Assembly (NCBI GenBank): GCA_017627015.1
Contig: JAGAHP010000027.1
Span: 50,275 to 114,274, forward strand
Origin: Bacilli bacterium
Lineage (GTDB): Bacteria; Bacillota_I; Bacilli_A; RF39; UBA660
Length of the DNA stretch: 64,000 bases
Direction of reading: 5' to 3'
A program made the translations under genes and the position numbers. A model generated the notes under the pieces. That model worked only from the letters and a program-made list of their open reading frames with translations. It did not search any database and was not told the origin of the DNA. Positions 9,351 to 18,534 of the stretch are shown here, piece after piece. Position 1 is the first letter of the stretch; each line of letters starts with the position of its first letter.

Positions 9351-11273
9351 ATGAACAAATTAAAAACGAACATAGTAATCGATTGGTTTTATAAATACAG
9401 ATATTTAATAATGTTTATAATATTTTGTTTTTGTATATTGTTTAAAATAAGTGGATCTTCTATAGGATGTTGGGATAGTATAATTAATACAAATAATAGT
9501 GATTTTACTCTTGGTCTTAATAGAGGAGTTAGATCTGATGAATGGGCTACTTTTACACCTATGTTGTTTGGTCAAGTAGCTAACGGTTTTAGATATTTTA
9601 ATACAGCCTTTAGAGCAACTTCTACTGATGTATTTATGGTATATGCTTTACCTGTAAAATATATATTTCAAATTTTCAGACCATTTTTATTAGGTTTTAT
9701 TATATTTGGTGCAGAAAGAGGATTATCTTTCTTTTGGTGTGGTAGATTGATTGCGTTATTCTTAGTTAGTTTAGATTTCTTTATGATATTAACTAAGAAG
9801 AATAAACTATTATCTTTTGTAGGATCATTTATGATATTATTCGCACCAATAGTACAATGGTGGTTTGCGGTTAATGGTATAGCTGAACTATTTATATTTG
9901 GTGAATTAATAATTATAATGCTTTATAAATATTTAAATACAGATAGTTTTAAAAAGAGATTGTTATATTTATTAGTAATATATATATGCGCAGGTGGTTA
10001 TGCACTAATTATGTATCCATCATGGCAAATACCTATGGCTTTTGTATATTTAGCACTTGCTATATGGGTACTAATTGAAAATTATAAAAAAGAAAAAATT
10101 AAACTTAAAGATATAATTTCAATTATTGTTATGATTGGATTACTTGGTATTTCATTATATATGATATTAAATAAATCTATGGATACTATTAAGACAGTAA
10201 CAAATACTGATTACCCAGGAAAAAGATTTGAATTAGGCGGAGGACAAATAGGATTCTTATTTAGTTATGTAATAGGAATGTTTTTACCGTTCAAAGGAGA
10301 AAACCTATTTGGGAATGCTCCAGAACAAGCAATGTTCTTTACATTATTTCCAATTGGCTTAATCTTATCAATAAGAGAATTAATTAAAAAAGGAAAGAAA
10401 GATAAATTATTAATTATATTATTAATATGTTATTTATTTTTAGGGATATGGTGTATTGTTGGATTTCCAAAAATTCTAGCTAAGATTACAATGCTGTATA
10501 ACTCACAAGCACATAGATCTTTAATTGCATTAGGATTTTTAGATATACTTTTATTACTTAGATCATTATCTATAAATAGAGAATCAATGCCAAAGAAATT
10601 TGCATTGGCTTTAACATTTGCTTTAACAGGATTAATAGTATATAAAGTAAAGATATTTGAAGGCGTGTATGTCGGTAAGAAAATGATCTTATTAATGGTT
10701 ATTACATGTTTAGGATTATTCTATACAGCTTTAAGATATAGTAATAAAAAATGCAAATACTTATTCTGTTTAGGAATGATATTCGTAATGCTTATATGTG
10801 GGTCTATGGTGAATCCTATTAGATTTGGAGCGGGAGTATTTACTAAATCAGAAATATTAAAAAATGTTAAAAAGATAGATAAAAAGGATAGAGGTATATG
10901 GATAACTGAAGGTGAAGCTTATCCTGTTAATAACTATATTGCTATTGCAGGAGTAAAAACAATTAATGTTACAAATACATACCCTGATTTAGATAAATGG
11001 TATAAGTTAGATAAGAACAAAAAATATAAAAGCATTTATAATAGATATGCTCATATAACTATTAATATTGATGAAGATGCAAAAGATAAGTTTGAACTGA
11101 AAAATCCAGATGTATTTGTTGTTAATATAGATTTAAAAAATTTGGATACATTAAATGTTAAATATATATTTACAAGAAATAACTTAGAAAAGTTTAATAA
11201 TGAAAAATATAAATTTAAAAAGATATATAAATATAACAATTATAATATTTATAATGTCATGAGGAATAATTAG
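9351..11273 (+). CDS. Large multi-pass membrane protein, putative GT-C glycosyltransferase (DUF7657-like)
   Basis: 640 residues with ~12 hydrophobic segments and a C-terminal soluble domain from about residue 500. The first extracytoplasmic loop contains LNRGVRSDEWATFTPM, an Asp-Glu pair in the position of the GT-C catalytic acid; this resembles a family of Firmicutes polymer-locus membrane proteins that I recall as DUF7657, from memory only. It is 15 bases downstream of the previous membrane protein in the same operon. Inference: extracytoplasmic sugar transfer from a polyprenyl-phosphate donor. Confidence 0.5.
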   Translation: MNKLKTNIVIDWFYKYRYLIMFIIFCFCILFKISGSSIGCWDSIINTNNSDFTLGLNRGVRSDEWATFTPMLFGQVANGFRYFNTAFRATSTDVFMVYALPVKYIFQIFRPFLLGFIIFGAERGLSFFWCGRLIALFLVSLDFFMILTKKNKLLSFVGSFMILFAPIVQWWFAVNGIAELFIFGELIIIMLYKYLNTDSFKKRLLYLLVIYICAGGYALIMYPSWQIPMAFVYLALAIWVLIENYKKEKIKLKDIISIIVMIGLLGISLYMILNKSMDTIKTVTNTDYPGKRFELGGGQIGFLFSYVIGMFLPFKGENLFGNAPEQAMFFTLFPIGLILSIRELIKKGKKDKLLIILLICYLFLGIWCIVGFPKILAKITMLYNSQAHRSLIALGFLDILLLLRSLSINRESMPKKFALALTFALTGLIVYKVKIFEGVYVGKKMILLMVITCLGLFYTALRYSNKKCKYLFCLGMIFVMLICGSMVNPIRFGAGVFTKSEILKNVKKIDKKDRGIWITEGEAYPVNNYIAIAGVKTINVTNTYPDLDKWYKLDKNKKYKSIYNRYAHITINIDEDAKDKFELKNPDVFVVNIDLKNLDTLNVKYIFTRNNLEKFNNEKYKFKKIYKYNNYNIYNVMRNN

Positions 11274-11288
11274 AAGAGGTGTAGTATT

Positions 11289-12965
11289 ATGAAAAATAAA
11301 AAGAGATTGTTAGTTGTTGTAATTGTATTGTCAATTTGCTTTAGACTTTGGTTACTCGCAAGTAGCAATTGGAGATTAATTATTAATTCTTATTATGATA
11401 GCCATTTACAAATAAATGAAGCAATTAGTTTATTGAAAGGACATTGGTTAGGATCATATAATAAATTTACTTTATGTAAAAATATATCATATCCAGTATT
11501 TTTATTTGTACTAAATATATTACATTTACCATATTATATTGGAATGGGTTTATTAATATCTTTTTCATCAGCTTTATTTGTTAAAGCTATAAAACCAATT
11601 TGTAAAAATAAAACAGTTCAATGCATAATATTTATATTTTTGATTTTTAACCCAGTTGGATTCAATCAAGAAGCACTATATCATTATAGGAATTCTTTAA
11701 TTCCTTGGGTTGTATTAATAGTAATATCATGTATTACTGGAATTTATTTAAGAAAAGACAAGAATGTTAAAGAATTATTACCATATGGAATAATAGGTAT
11801 GGTTTTTACTGGCTTTTATTGGTTGTTAAGAGAAGATTCAATATGGTTTCTTCCATTCATCTTAATGGCATTCTTAATGACTATATTTAGTTATATCAAG
11901 AGTAAAGATAAAGTTAAAATTGTAATAAAAAAATCTATTGTATCCTTTATGCCTATGTTTGGAATAATATTATCAGTAGTAGTAATATCTACAATAAATT
12001 ATTTTGTATATGGAGTATTTGCAACTAATGATAGAACTTCATCTTATGAAGCGAAAGTATTAGGTCAATTAGTCCTAATAGATGATGGCACAGATTTAGA
12101 TAAAGATGTTTGGGTTTCAGATAAAGCATTAAAACTAGCAAGTAAAGCGAGCCCTTCATTTTCTAAATTAGATTTAGAAGCATTTAATTCATGGTCTAAA
12201 CATGGTGATTATTCAATTTGGGCACTGAGAGATGCTGCTAGTAATGTAGGTTATTATAAAGATGGTAAAACTACAAATGAAATGTATAAAAAAATCTATT
12301 TAGAGTTGAAAGATGGATTTAAAAAAGGAAAGCTAAAAAGGAAAAAGGCTATTAAGTTATCTGATACATCTGGAGTGTTTTCAGTGAAAGAGTTCGTAAA
12401 ACCAATTCCAATAATGTTCCATAGTTTGTATAATCATTCAATTTATTCATTTGATAATGTAGTGGATGAAAATATAGATACACCAAACGATGTAGCAAGT
12501 ATTGAGAAGTACGAGTTAGTATTAAAAATAAATCTTTTAAGAAGTGATGATGTTTTATCCAAAGGAAATGCTGATTATAGGAGAATTACATTAAATAATA
12601 ATTTAAAAAGATCTTTAAGAATCAATAAGATGATATCAAATAGCATTATATTTATATACAAATTAACAGGATTCCTTTTATTGATTTTTGCTTTAATAGT
12701 ATATGTCATAAACATGTTTAAAAAGAAAAAGGATAAAAATTCAGATGTTTTGTTGATAATGACAGGATTGCTATTAACAATTTTCCTAAATTCTTATTTA
12801 GTAGGATTATGGGGAGTAGGATTTAATTTAAGTGCGGACGATGGATTATTTTCATCATATACAACTGCACAAACTATTATGATAGCTTTATTTGAAGTAT
12901 TATCAATTATTTTGTTTATAAAACAAATAAAGAATAGAATTGTAAAAAAATATATACAGTGTTAA
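11289..12965 (+). CDS. Multi-pass membrane protein, putative glycosyltransferase of GT-C/GT39 type
   Basis: 558 residues, about 10-11 membrane segments, with a large outer domain at residues ~245-440. Near residue 35, INSYYDSHLQINEA followed by LLKGHWLGSYN is the layout of bacterial PMT/ArnT-like proteins, where an Asp in the first outer loop is catalytic. It follows the other two membrane proteins and precedes the GT2/GtrA pair. Role inferred from topology and context only. Confidence 0.5.
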   Translation: MKNKKRLLVVVIVLSICFRLWLLASSNWRLIINSYYDSHLQINEAISLLKGHWLGSYNKFTLCKNISYPVFLFVLNILHLPYYIGMGLLISFSSALFVKAIKPICKNKTVQCIIFIFLIFNPVGFNQEALYHYRNSLIPWVVLIVISCITGIYLRKDKNVKELLPYGIIGMVFTGFYWLLREDSIWFLPFILMAFLMTIFSYIKSKDKVKIVIKKSIVSFMPMFGIILSVVVISTINYFVYGVFATNDRTSSYEAKVLGQLVLIDDGTDLDKDVWVSDKALKLASKASPSFSKLDLEAFNSWSKHGDYSIWALRDAASNVGYYKDGKTTNEMYKKIYLELKDGFKKGKLKRKKAIKLSDTSGVFSVKEFVKPIPIMFHSLYNHSIYSFDNVVDENIDTPNDVASIEKYELVLKINLLRSDDVLSKGNADYRRITLNNNLKRSLRINKMISNSIIFIYKLTGFLLLIFALIVYVINMFKKKKDKNSDVLLIMTGLLLTIFLNSYLVGLWGVGFNLSADDGLFSSYTTAQTIMIALFEVLSIILFIKQIKNRIVKKYIQC

Positions 12966-12986
12966 AATAATTATAGGAGTGATAGT

Positions 12987-13922
12987 ATGAAAAAAGAAAA
13001 TAAAAAAATAGCGGTTTTAATACCATGTTATAACGAGAGTAAAACAATAGAAAAAGTAGTAAAGGATTATAAGAAAGCATTACCAGAAGCAGATATTTAT
13101 GTTTATGATAATAATTCTTCCGATGGTACTGATAAGATAGCTGAAAAAGCAGGTGCCATTGTTAAATACGAATATAAACAAGGAAAAGGTAATGTAATTA
13201 GATCAATGTTTAAAAATATTGATGCTGATTGTTATTTAATGATTGATGGTGATGATACATATCCAGCTGAACATGCTAGAGAAATGTGTAATTATATACT
13301 AGATGGTAAAGCTGATATGGTTATTGGTGATAGATTATCATCAACATATTTTAAAGAAAATAAAAGACCATTTCATAACTTTGGAAATGTATTAGTTAGA
13401 GGATTAATTAATTCTTTATTTAAGAGTAAAGTTAAAGATATAATGACAGGTTATAGAGCATTTAGTTATGACTTTGTAAAAACATTCCCAATATTATCAA
13501 AAGGATTTGAAATAGAAACAGAAATGACTATTCATGCACTAGATAAAAATATGGGATTAAAAGAAATACCAATTGAATATAGAGATAGACCAGCAGGTTC
13601 TGAATCTAAATTAAATACATTTAGTGATGGATTTAAAGTATTAAAAACAATTGCTAGATTATTTAAAGAATATAAACCAACTATTTTCTTTAGTTTGATA
13701 GGTATATTATTCTTAATTATCGCAGTAGCATTTGGTACACCAGTATTTATTGATTATTTTAAAACAGGTGTAGTAGAAAGATTTCCTACATTAATTTTCT
13801 CTGGATTTATGTTAATGATTTCTGTACTTAGTTTTATGTGTGGAATAATACTTGAAGTAGTTGTTAAAAAACACAGACAATTATTTGAATTTGTATTAAT
13901 AAACAATAGGAGAGATAAATAG
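12987..13922 (+). CDS. GtrB/DPM1-type family 2 glycosyltransferase (polyprenyl-phosphate sugar synthase)
   Basis: 311 residues. The N-terminal GT-A domain has VLIPCYNES, YDNNSSDGT, and DGDDTYP as the DXD metal site; the C-terminus has two membrane helices (residues ~225-300). This is the GtrB / bactoprenol-glucosyltransferase layout: the enzyme loads a sugar from a nucleotide donor onto undecaprenyl phosphate at the inner leaflet. Its stop codon overlaps the GTG start of a GtrA protein. The lipid-linked sugar made here would be the donor for the three upstream GT-C-like proteins. Confidence 0.88.
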   Translation: MKKENKKIAVLIPCYNESKTIEKVVKDYKKALPEADIYVYDNNSSDGTDKIAEKAGAIVKYEYKQGKGNVIRSMFKNIDADCYLMIDGDDTYPAEHAREMCNYILDGKADMVIGDRLSSTYFKENKRPFHNFGNVLVRGLINSLFKSKVKDIMTGYRAFSYDFVKTFPILSKGFEIETEMTIHALDKNMGLKEIPIEYRDRPAGSESKLNTFSDGFKVLKTIARLFKEYKPTIFFSLIGILFLIIAVAFGTPVFIDYFKTGVVERFPTLIFSGFMLMISVLSFMCGIILEVVVKKHRQLFEFVLINNRRDK

Positions 13923-14374
13923 TGAAAGAAGATAAACTATCTATATTATTTGATAAAATATGTAAGATATTTCATTTAAAATTTAAAGATAAAACAAAAA
14001 AGTTATTTTTACAAATGTTTAAATTTCTATTAGTAGGAGGTTTAGCTTTTGTTATTGATTATGTAACATTAATTATTTGTAAAGAAGTTTTTAATATACC
14101 GGTATTAATAAGCGCAGCGATAGCGTTTACTGTATCAGTAGTTGTTAATTACATACTTAGTGTAAAATGGGTATTTGATGTTGATAAAAGTAAAAGTGAA
14201 AAAAAGAATTTTATTATATTTATAGTATTTAGTATTATAGGTTTAGGTCTAACTGAATTAATAATGTGGTTTGGTGTTGATATTGTTAAGATAAGTTATT
14301 TAATAGTTAAAATAATCGCAACCGCTATAGTAATGGTTTTTAATTTTGTTACAAGAAAATTATTTTTAGAATAA
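13922..14374 (+). CDS. GtrA family membrane protein (putative flippase)
   Basis: 150 residues with four membrane helices; FLLVGGLAFVIDYVTL near residue 38 and the C-terminal FNFVTRKLF are GtrA family signatures. GtrA proteins are thought to flip polyprenyl-phosphate-linked sugars across the membrane. The GTG start overlaps the last base of the upstream stop (TAG), a tight coupling that fits a GtrB-GtrA pair. Last gene of the glycan block. Confidence 0.88.
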   Translation: MKEDKLSILFDKICKIFHLKFKDKTKKLFLQMFKFLLVGGLAFVIDYVTLIICKEVFNIPVLISAAIAFTVSVVVNYILSVKWVFDVDKSKSEKKNFIIFIVFSIIGLGLTELIMWFGVDIVKISYLIVKIIATAIVMVFNFVTRKLFLE

Positions 14375-14385
14375 ATTATTATATT

Positions 14386-14438
14386 TTAGGGGAAAAAGTA
14401 CTTTCTATGAAGAATATTATTATAGGAGGTACTTTTTT
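14386..14438 (+). promoter_or_regulatory. Promoter-like element shared with three toxin modules, overlapping an SD-enclosing hairpin
   Basis: TTAGGGGAA (14386-14394), 24 bases, then ATTATAGGA (14419-14427). The same two blocks at 24, 24 and 23 bases apart occur at 21110, 21404 and 36506 before the three type I toxin modules. Read as a promoter it is GGGGAA-17-GAATAT. AAAAAGTAC (14393-14401) and GTACTTTTTT (14429-14438) form an inverted repeat around the SD of the next gene, and may end the glycan operon or gate translation. Confidence 0.5.
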
Positions 14439-14440
14439 AT

Positions 14441-15349
14441 ATGGATAAACATCTAAATAATATTAAAAATTTAATTGATAAAAATATCGTTTTTGAAAGA
14501 AAACAAAATATTCAAAAAGAAAGAAATAAGTTATTAAGAAATTATTATATAGGAAAGGAGATAGTAGATGCAATTGGCGAAAGAAGTAAGTACGGGAAGA
14601 AGTTATTAAGAATATATTCAAAAATACTAACAATGGAATATGGAAAAGGTTATGATTATACAAACCTAAATAGAATGAGACAATTATATTTAGTTTTTGA
14701 AAAAGTTGGGTTGCCACCCCAACAATTAACTTGGACTCATTATAATATTCTTTTACCAATAAAAGAGGAAGGAAAAAGAAACTATTATATTAACGTTGCT
14801 ATTCAAAATTCTTTATCCGTTAAAGAATTAAAAGAAGAAATAAAAAACGATTCTTATGAAAGATTAACAAAGGAAGATAAAACAAATATAAAACTAATAG
14901 ATGATAATTATACACCTTCAATTATAGATATGATAAAAGATCCAATTATATTAAATTGTTCAAACAAATCTCTCGATAAGTATTCGGAAAGAGCATTAAA
15001 AGAGATAATGCTAGAAGATATAGAAAAGACTTTACTAGAGTTAGGAGTAGGATTTAGTTATATAGGTAAAGAGAAAAGAATAAAAGTAGGAGATAATTAT
15101 AGATTTATAGATTTAGTGTTTTTTAATATTGAATTAAATTGTTATGTTTTATTAGAATTAAAAATTAATAAATTAGATATAAGAGATATAGGTCAAATAG
15201 AGTTTTACATTAATTATTATGATGATGAATTAAAAAAAGATAATCATAATGATACAATTGGAATAATAGTTTGTAAGAAAAATGATAAAGAAGTTTCGAA
15301 GTATATTAAAAATAATAATATTTATGTAACAAGTTATAAAATTGAATAA
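14441..15349 (+). CDS. YhcG/DUF1016-type protein with PDDEXK nuclease domain
   Basis: 302 residues. The N-terminal ~150 residues are the YhcG winged-helix domain (LRNYYIGKEIVD, LRQLYLVFEKVG, LTWTHYNILL). The C-terminal domain is a PD-(D/E)XK nuclease: FIDLVFFN supplies the Asp, LLELKINK the Glu-X-Lys, followed by the helix IGQIEFYINYYDDE. The catalytic residues look intact. YhcG proteins are thought to be nucleases, sometimes near restriction-modification genes or toxins; none is adjacent here. It stands alone between the glycan locus and a pair of small proteins, and its upstream element is shared with the toxin-antitoxin-like modules of this window. Biological role unproven. Confidence 0.82.
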   Translation: MDKHLNNIKNLIDKNIVFERKQNIQKERNKLLRNYYIGKEIVDAIGERSKYGKKLLRIYSKILTMEYGKGYDYTNLNRMRQLYLVFEKVGLPPQQLTWTHYNILLPIKEEGKRNYYINVAIQNSLSVKELKEEIKNDSYERLTKEDKTNIKLIDDNYTPSIIDMIKDPIILNCSNKSLDKYSERALKEIMLEDIEKTLLELGVGFSYIGKEKRIKVGDNYRFIDLVFFNIELNCYVLLELKINKLDIRDIGQIEFYINYYDDELKKDNHNDTIGIIVCKKNDKEVSKYIKNNNIYVTSYKIE

Positions 15350-15434
15350 ATTCTTTACATTTTTTTACTTTTTAAAAAATATGTATTTTATAACAAAAAC
15401 TATATGTGTTATATTTATAATAGAGGTGAAAAAA

Positions 15435-16238
15435 ATGGAGAATAAAAAAAGTAAAAAAGGTTTATTAATAGTACTAATTATATTAATACTATTAGTATGT
15501 TTATCAATACCTACAAAAACAGCATTAAAAGATGGAGGAACAGTTATATATAAAGCACCATTATGGAGTTATACTAAATATCATTCACTAGATGTTGATG
15601 GTTATTATGTTGGTGATCAAGTGAAAATATTAGGAATTAAAGTAATTGATAATACTAAAATAGAAAAATATTCTAAAAAAGCTAAAAAGGTATCAGAAAA
15701 TACAAAAACTGATTCTAAATCAGACGATAATTCCAATTCAAAAAATACTAAAACTAATGTTAGTGATAGTGATCTTGAAAAAGATACATTAGTTACTATA
15801 GTAGATACTAATTGTACAGGACATAATCGTGGAGCTAAAATTATTGATGGTAATATTCAAGTATATGATAGCGATGGATATGATTTAACTATCAAAGTAG
15901 GTAATGCTAAATATTTAAAAGTTCAGTCATTTATGGCTTGTGATAATACTTATTTATTGTTTATGACTGAAAATGGACAAGTATATTCAATTAAAAAAGC
16001 ACACGAATTAGTTAATGAATCAATGAAAACAGGTAAGACTGAATATACTTTATCAGATATTTTTTCTTCAGTTGAAAAGTTAACAAATTCACAAGATAAT
16101 GCGACTGCATTTTTAAAAGATGGAGTAGTATCTCGTTCTACAGATGATGAATATGGATTAACTTCTTATAATGTTGGTATTTTAGAAGCAGATGATAGTA
16201 TAGGTACAATTACTTATGAATATATAAAACTTCCATAA
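15435..16238 (+). CDS. Membrane-anchored hypothetical protein (KDGG family), paralogue of 39451-40122
   Basis: 267 residues starting at the ATG at 15435, which has GAGGTG six bases upstream; an earlier in-frame start at 15342 has none and lies in a promoter region (TATAAT just before the RBS). Residues 8-27 form a signal anchor, followed by SIPTKTALKDGG and YKAPLW. The paralogue at 39.45 kb has SIPIKYELKDGG and YKSILW at the same position. The rest is a Ser/Asp/Lys-rich linker and an extracytoplasmic domain I do not recognise. Likely an exported protein held by its N-terminal helix. Confidence 0.75.
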   Translation: MENKKSKKGLLIVLIILILLVCLSIPTKTALKDGGTVIYKAPLWSYTKYHSLDVDGYYVGDQVKILGIKVIDNTKIEKYSKKAKKVSENTKTDSKSDDNSNSKNTKTNVSDSDLEKDTLVTIVDTNCTGHNRGAKIIDGNIQVYDSDGYDLTIKVGNAKYLKVQSFMACDNTYLLFMTENGQVYSIKKAHELVNESMKTGKTEYTLSDIFSSVEKLTNSQDNATAFLKDGVVSRSTDDEYGLTSYNVGILEADDSIGTITYEYIKLP

Positions 16239-16263
16239 AGCAAGTTAATACTTGCTTTTTTAT
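16238..16263 (+). terminator. Intrinsic terminator
   Basis: AAGCAAG / CTTGCTT stem with a 6-base loop and T6, directly after the KDGG-family gene. Confidence 0.8.
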
Positions 16264-16305
16264 TTGCTTTATAAAAATATAATCTTCATCAAAAAGAGGG
16301 TTTGT

Positions 16306-16521
16306 ATGAGAAAATTTAAAAAAGAAAAATTATATGCGTTAATCCAAATATTTAGTTTATTAACATCTATAATTGGAGTTGGTACATTTTTTACAAATTA
16401 TTTTGAAACTAGTAGTACTAGTTTTAGATTAGATTTATATAATTTAAAAATAGATGGTTCAAAAATAGAAAAGGTTTTATTAGGGTCAACTAAAGATGTG
16501 GCATGTTCAGCACAAAGATAA
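16306..16521 (+). CDS. Small hypothetical membrane protein
   Basis: 71 residues from the ATG at 16306, chosen because GAGGG lies eight bases upstream; the longer frame from 16252 runs through the previous terminator. One hydrophobic segment (residues ~11-30) followed by a short polar tail. It is bounded by terminators on both sides, so it is a single-gene unit. No recognised family. Confidence 0.5.
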   Translation: MRKFKKEKLYALIQIFSLLTSIIGVGTFFTNYFETSSTSFRLDLYNLKIDGSKIEKVLLGSTKDVACSAQR

Positions 16522-16548
16522 AATGTAAGGCTTATGCTTTACATTTTT
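16521..16548 (+). terminator. Intrinsic terminator
   Basis: AAATGTAA / TTTACATTT-type stem around GGCTTATGC with a T-run; it ends the small membrane protein gene and isolates parE. Confidence 0.85.
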
Positions 16549-16621
16549 CTTTTATTTGCTTGTAAAAAAAGTGTTTTTTGTGTTATAATTCAATATGTTT
16601 GATACTAAGGAGGGTTTTTGG

Positions 16622-18526
16622 ATGGCTAAGTATGATGAACATTCAATAAAAATATTAGAGGGATTAGAAGCTGTTAGAAAAAGACCTGGTATGTATATAG
16701 GTTCTACAGATAAGAGAGGATTACATCATTTAGTATGGGAAATTGTAGATAACTCTATAGATGAAGTAATGAATGGTTATGGTGATTCAATTAAGATTAC
16801 CTTACATAAAGATGGATCTGTTAGTGTAGCGGATAATGGTAGAGGTGTACCAGTAGGTAAGCATGAATCTGGTAAAAGTACAGTAGAAGTAATTTATACT
16901 GTTCTTCATGCTGGAGGAAAATTTGAAGAAGGTAACTATAAAGTTTCTGGTGGTCTTCATGGTGTAGGTGCATCTGTTGTTAATGCATTATCTAGTTATA
17001 TGGTAGTAAATTCTAGAAGAGATGGAAAAGAATATACTATCAGTTTTAAAGATGGCGGACAAAAAGTATCTAAATTAGAAGAAGTAGGTAAAACTAATAA
17101 GACAGGTACTTTAGTTAGATTCTTACCTAATAAAGATATATTTAGTACAACTGATTTTTCATTTACTTTAATATGTGAACGTATGCAAGAGAGTGCATTC
17201 CTTTTAAAAGGATTAACTGTAGAAGTAATAGATGAAATAAAAGGAAGAGAAGCTAAATATCATTATGAAAATGGTATTAAGTCTTTTGTTGAATATATAA
17301 ACGAAGATAAGACTCCAATAAATAATATTCTTCATTTTAAAGGATCAAAAGATGGTATTGAAGTAGAAATAGCAATGCAATATACAGATTCTTATAATGA
17401 AAATATAGTATCATTTGTTAATAATGTTAAAACTGCTGATGGAGGTTCTCATGAAGTAGGATTTAAGAGTGCCTTAACAAAAGCATTTAATGATTATGGA
17501 AGAAAGAATAATTTCTTAAAAGCAAAAGATAAAAACTTTGAAGGTGGAGATGTTAGAGAAGGTTTAACTGCAGTTATATCTCTAAAAGTACCTGAAGCAT
17601 TACTTCAATTTGAAGGACAAACTAAAGGTAAATTAGGTACTCCAATAGCTAAACCAGTAACTGAAAATATAACTTTAGAAAATATGCAGTTCTACTTAGA
17701 AGAAAATAAAGATAGTGCTGTTACAATTATTAATAAAGCTTTAAAAGGAAAAATGGCAAGAGATGCTGCTAGAAAAGCTAGAGATGAAGCAAGAAAAAGT
17801 ACTGGTACTAAAAAAGAAAAAAATATTTCTGATAAGCTTGCTCCAGCTTCTCGTCATGATGCTTCTAAAAATGAATTATTTATAGTAGAGGGTGATTCAG
17901 CAGGTGGTTCTGCTAAATCAGGTAGAGATAGATCTTATCAAGCTATACTTCCTTTAAGAGGTAAAGTTCTTAATACTGAAAAAGCATCTTTAGAAGATGC
18001 ATATAAGAATGCTGAAATAAATACTTTAATTTATACAATAGGCGCAGGAGTAGGAGCAGACTTTAATATTAAAAATTGTAACTACGATAAAGTAATTATT
18101 ATGACCGATGCCGATGTTGATGGATGTCATATACAAGTATTATTAATAACATTCTTCTATAGATATATGAAACCTCTTATAGAAGAAGGAAGATTATATA
18201 TCGCATGTCCTCCTTTATATAAAGTTAAATTTAATAAAAAAGAAGAAGTATATGTTTATTCAGATGAAGAATTAAAAGAAATAACTAAAGGTAAGACTAT
18301 GGAAGACCTTCAAAGATATAAAGGACTTGGTGAAATGGATGCTGAACAATTATGGGATACAACAATGGATCCAGCTAAGAGAACACTTATAAGAGTAAAT
18401 ATTACTGATGCAGTATTAGCAGAAAAAAGAGTATCAGTTCTTATGGGTGAAAAAGTTGAACCAAGAAAAGTATGGATAGAGGAAAATGTCGAATTCTCTT
18501 TAGAAGACGACTATCAAATTAAGTAG
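16622..18526 (+). CDS. parE: DNA topoisomerase IV subunit B
   Basis: 634 residues, ATPase subunit of topoisomerase IV, which unlinks daughter chromosomes. The GHKL ATPase domain shows EIVDNSIDE (metal-binding Asn), DNGRGVPVG and GGLHGVGASVVNALS; the TOPRIM domain shows FIVEGDSAGGSAK and DADVDGCHI. RGLHHLVWEIVDNS and direct coupling to parC favour ParE over GyrB. The ATG at 16622 follows AAGGAGGG; an upstream frame start at 16595 lacks a site. Promoter with TGTTATAAT at ~16580. parC follows after 8 bases. Confidence 0.93.
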   Translation: MAKYDEHSIKILEGLEAVRKRPGMYIGSTDKRGLHHLVWEIVDNSIDEVMNGYGDSIKITLHKDGSVSVADNGRGVPVGKHESGKSTVEVIYTVLHAGGKFEEGNYKVSGGLHGVGASVVNALSSYMVVNSRRDGKEYTISFKDGGQKVSKLEEVGKTNKTGTLVRFLPNKDIFSTTDFSFTLICERMQESAFLLKGLTVEVIDEIKGREAKYHYENGIKSFVEYINEDKTPINNILHFKGSKDGIEVEIAMQYTDSYNENIVSFVNNVKTADGGSHEVGFKSALTKAFNDYGRKNNFLKAKDKNFEGGDVREGLTAVISLKVPEALLQFEGQTKGKLGTPIAKPVTENITLENMQFYLEENKDSAVTIINKALKGKMARDAARKARDEARKSTGTKKEKNISDKLAPASRHDASKNELFIVEGDSAGGSAKSGRDRSYQAILPLRGKVLNTEKASLEDAYKNAEINTLIYTIGAGVGADFNIKNCNYDKVIIMTDADVDGCHIQVLLITFFYRYMKPLIEEGRLYIACPPLYKVKFNKKEEVYVYSDEELKEITKGKTMEDLQRYKGLGEMDAEQLWDTTMDPAKRTLIRVNITDAVLAEKRVSVLMGEKVEPRKVWIEENVEFSLEDDYQIK

Positions 18527-18534
18527 GTGATATT

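Noticed and set aside
14386..14438. A fourth toxin-antitoxin module before the nuclease gene
   Set aside because: The leader element is shared, but there is no small hydrophobic ORF or convergent promoter; the element leads directly into the nuclease gene.
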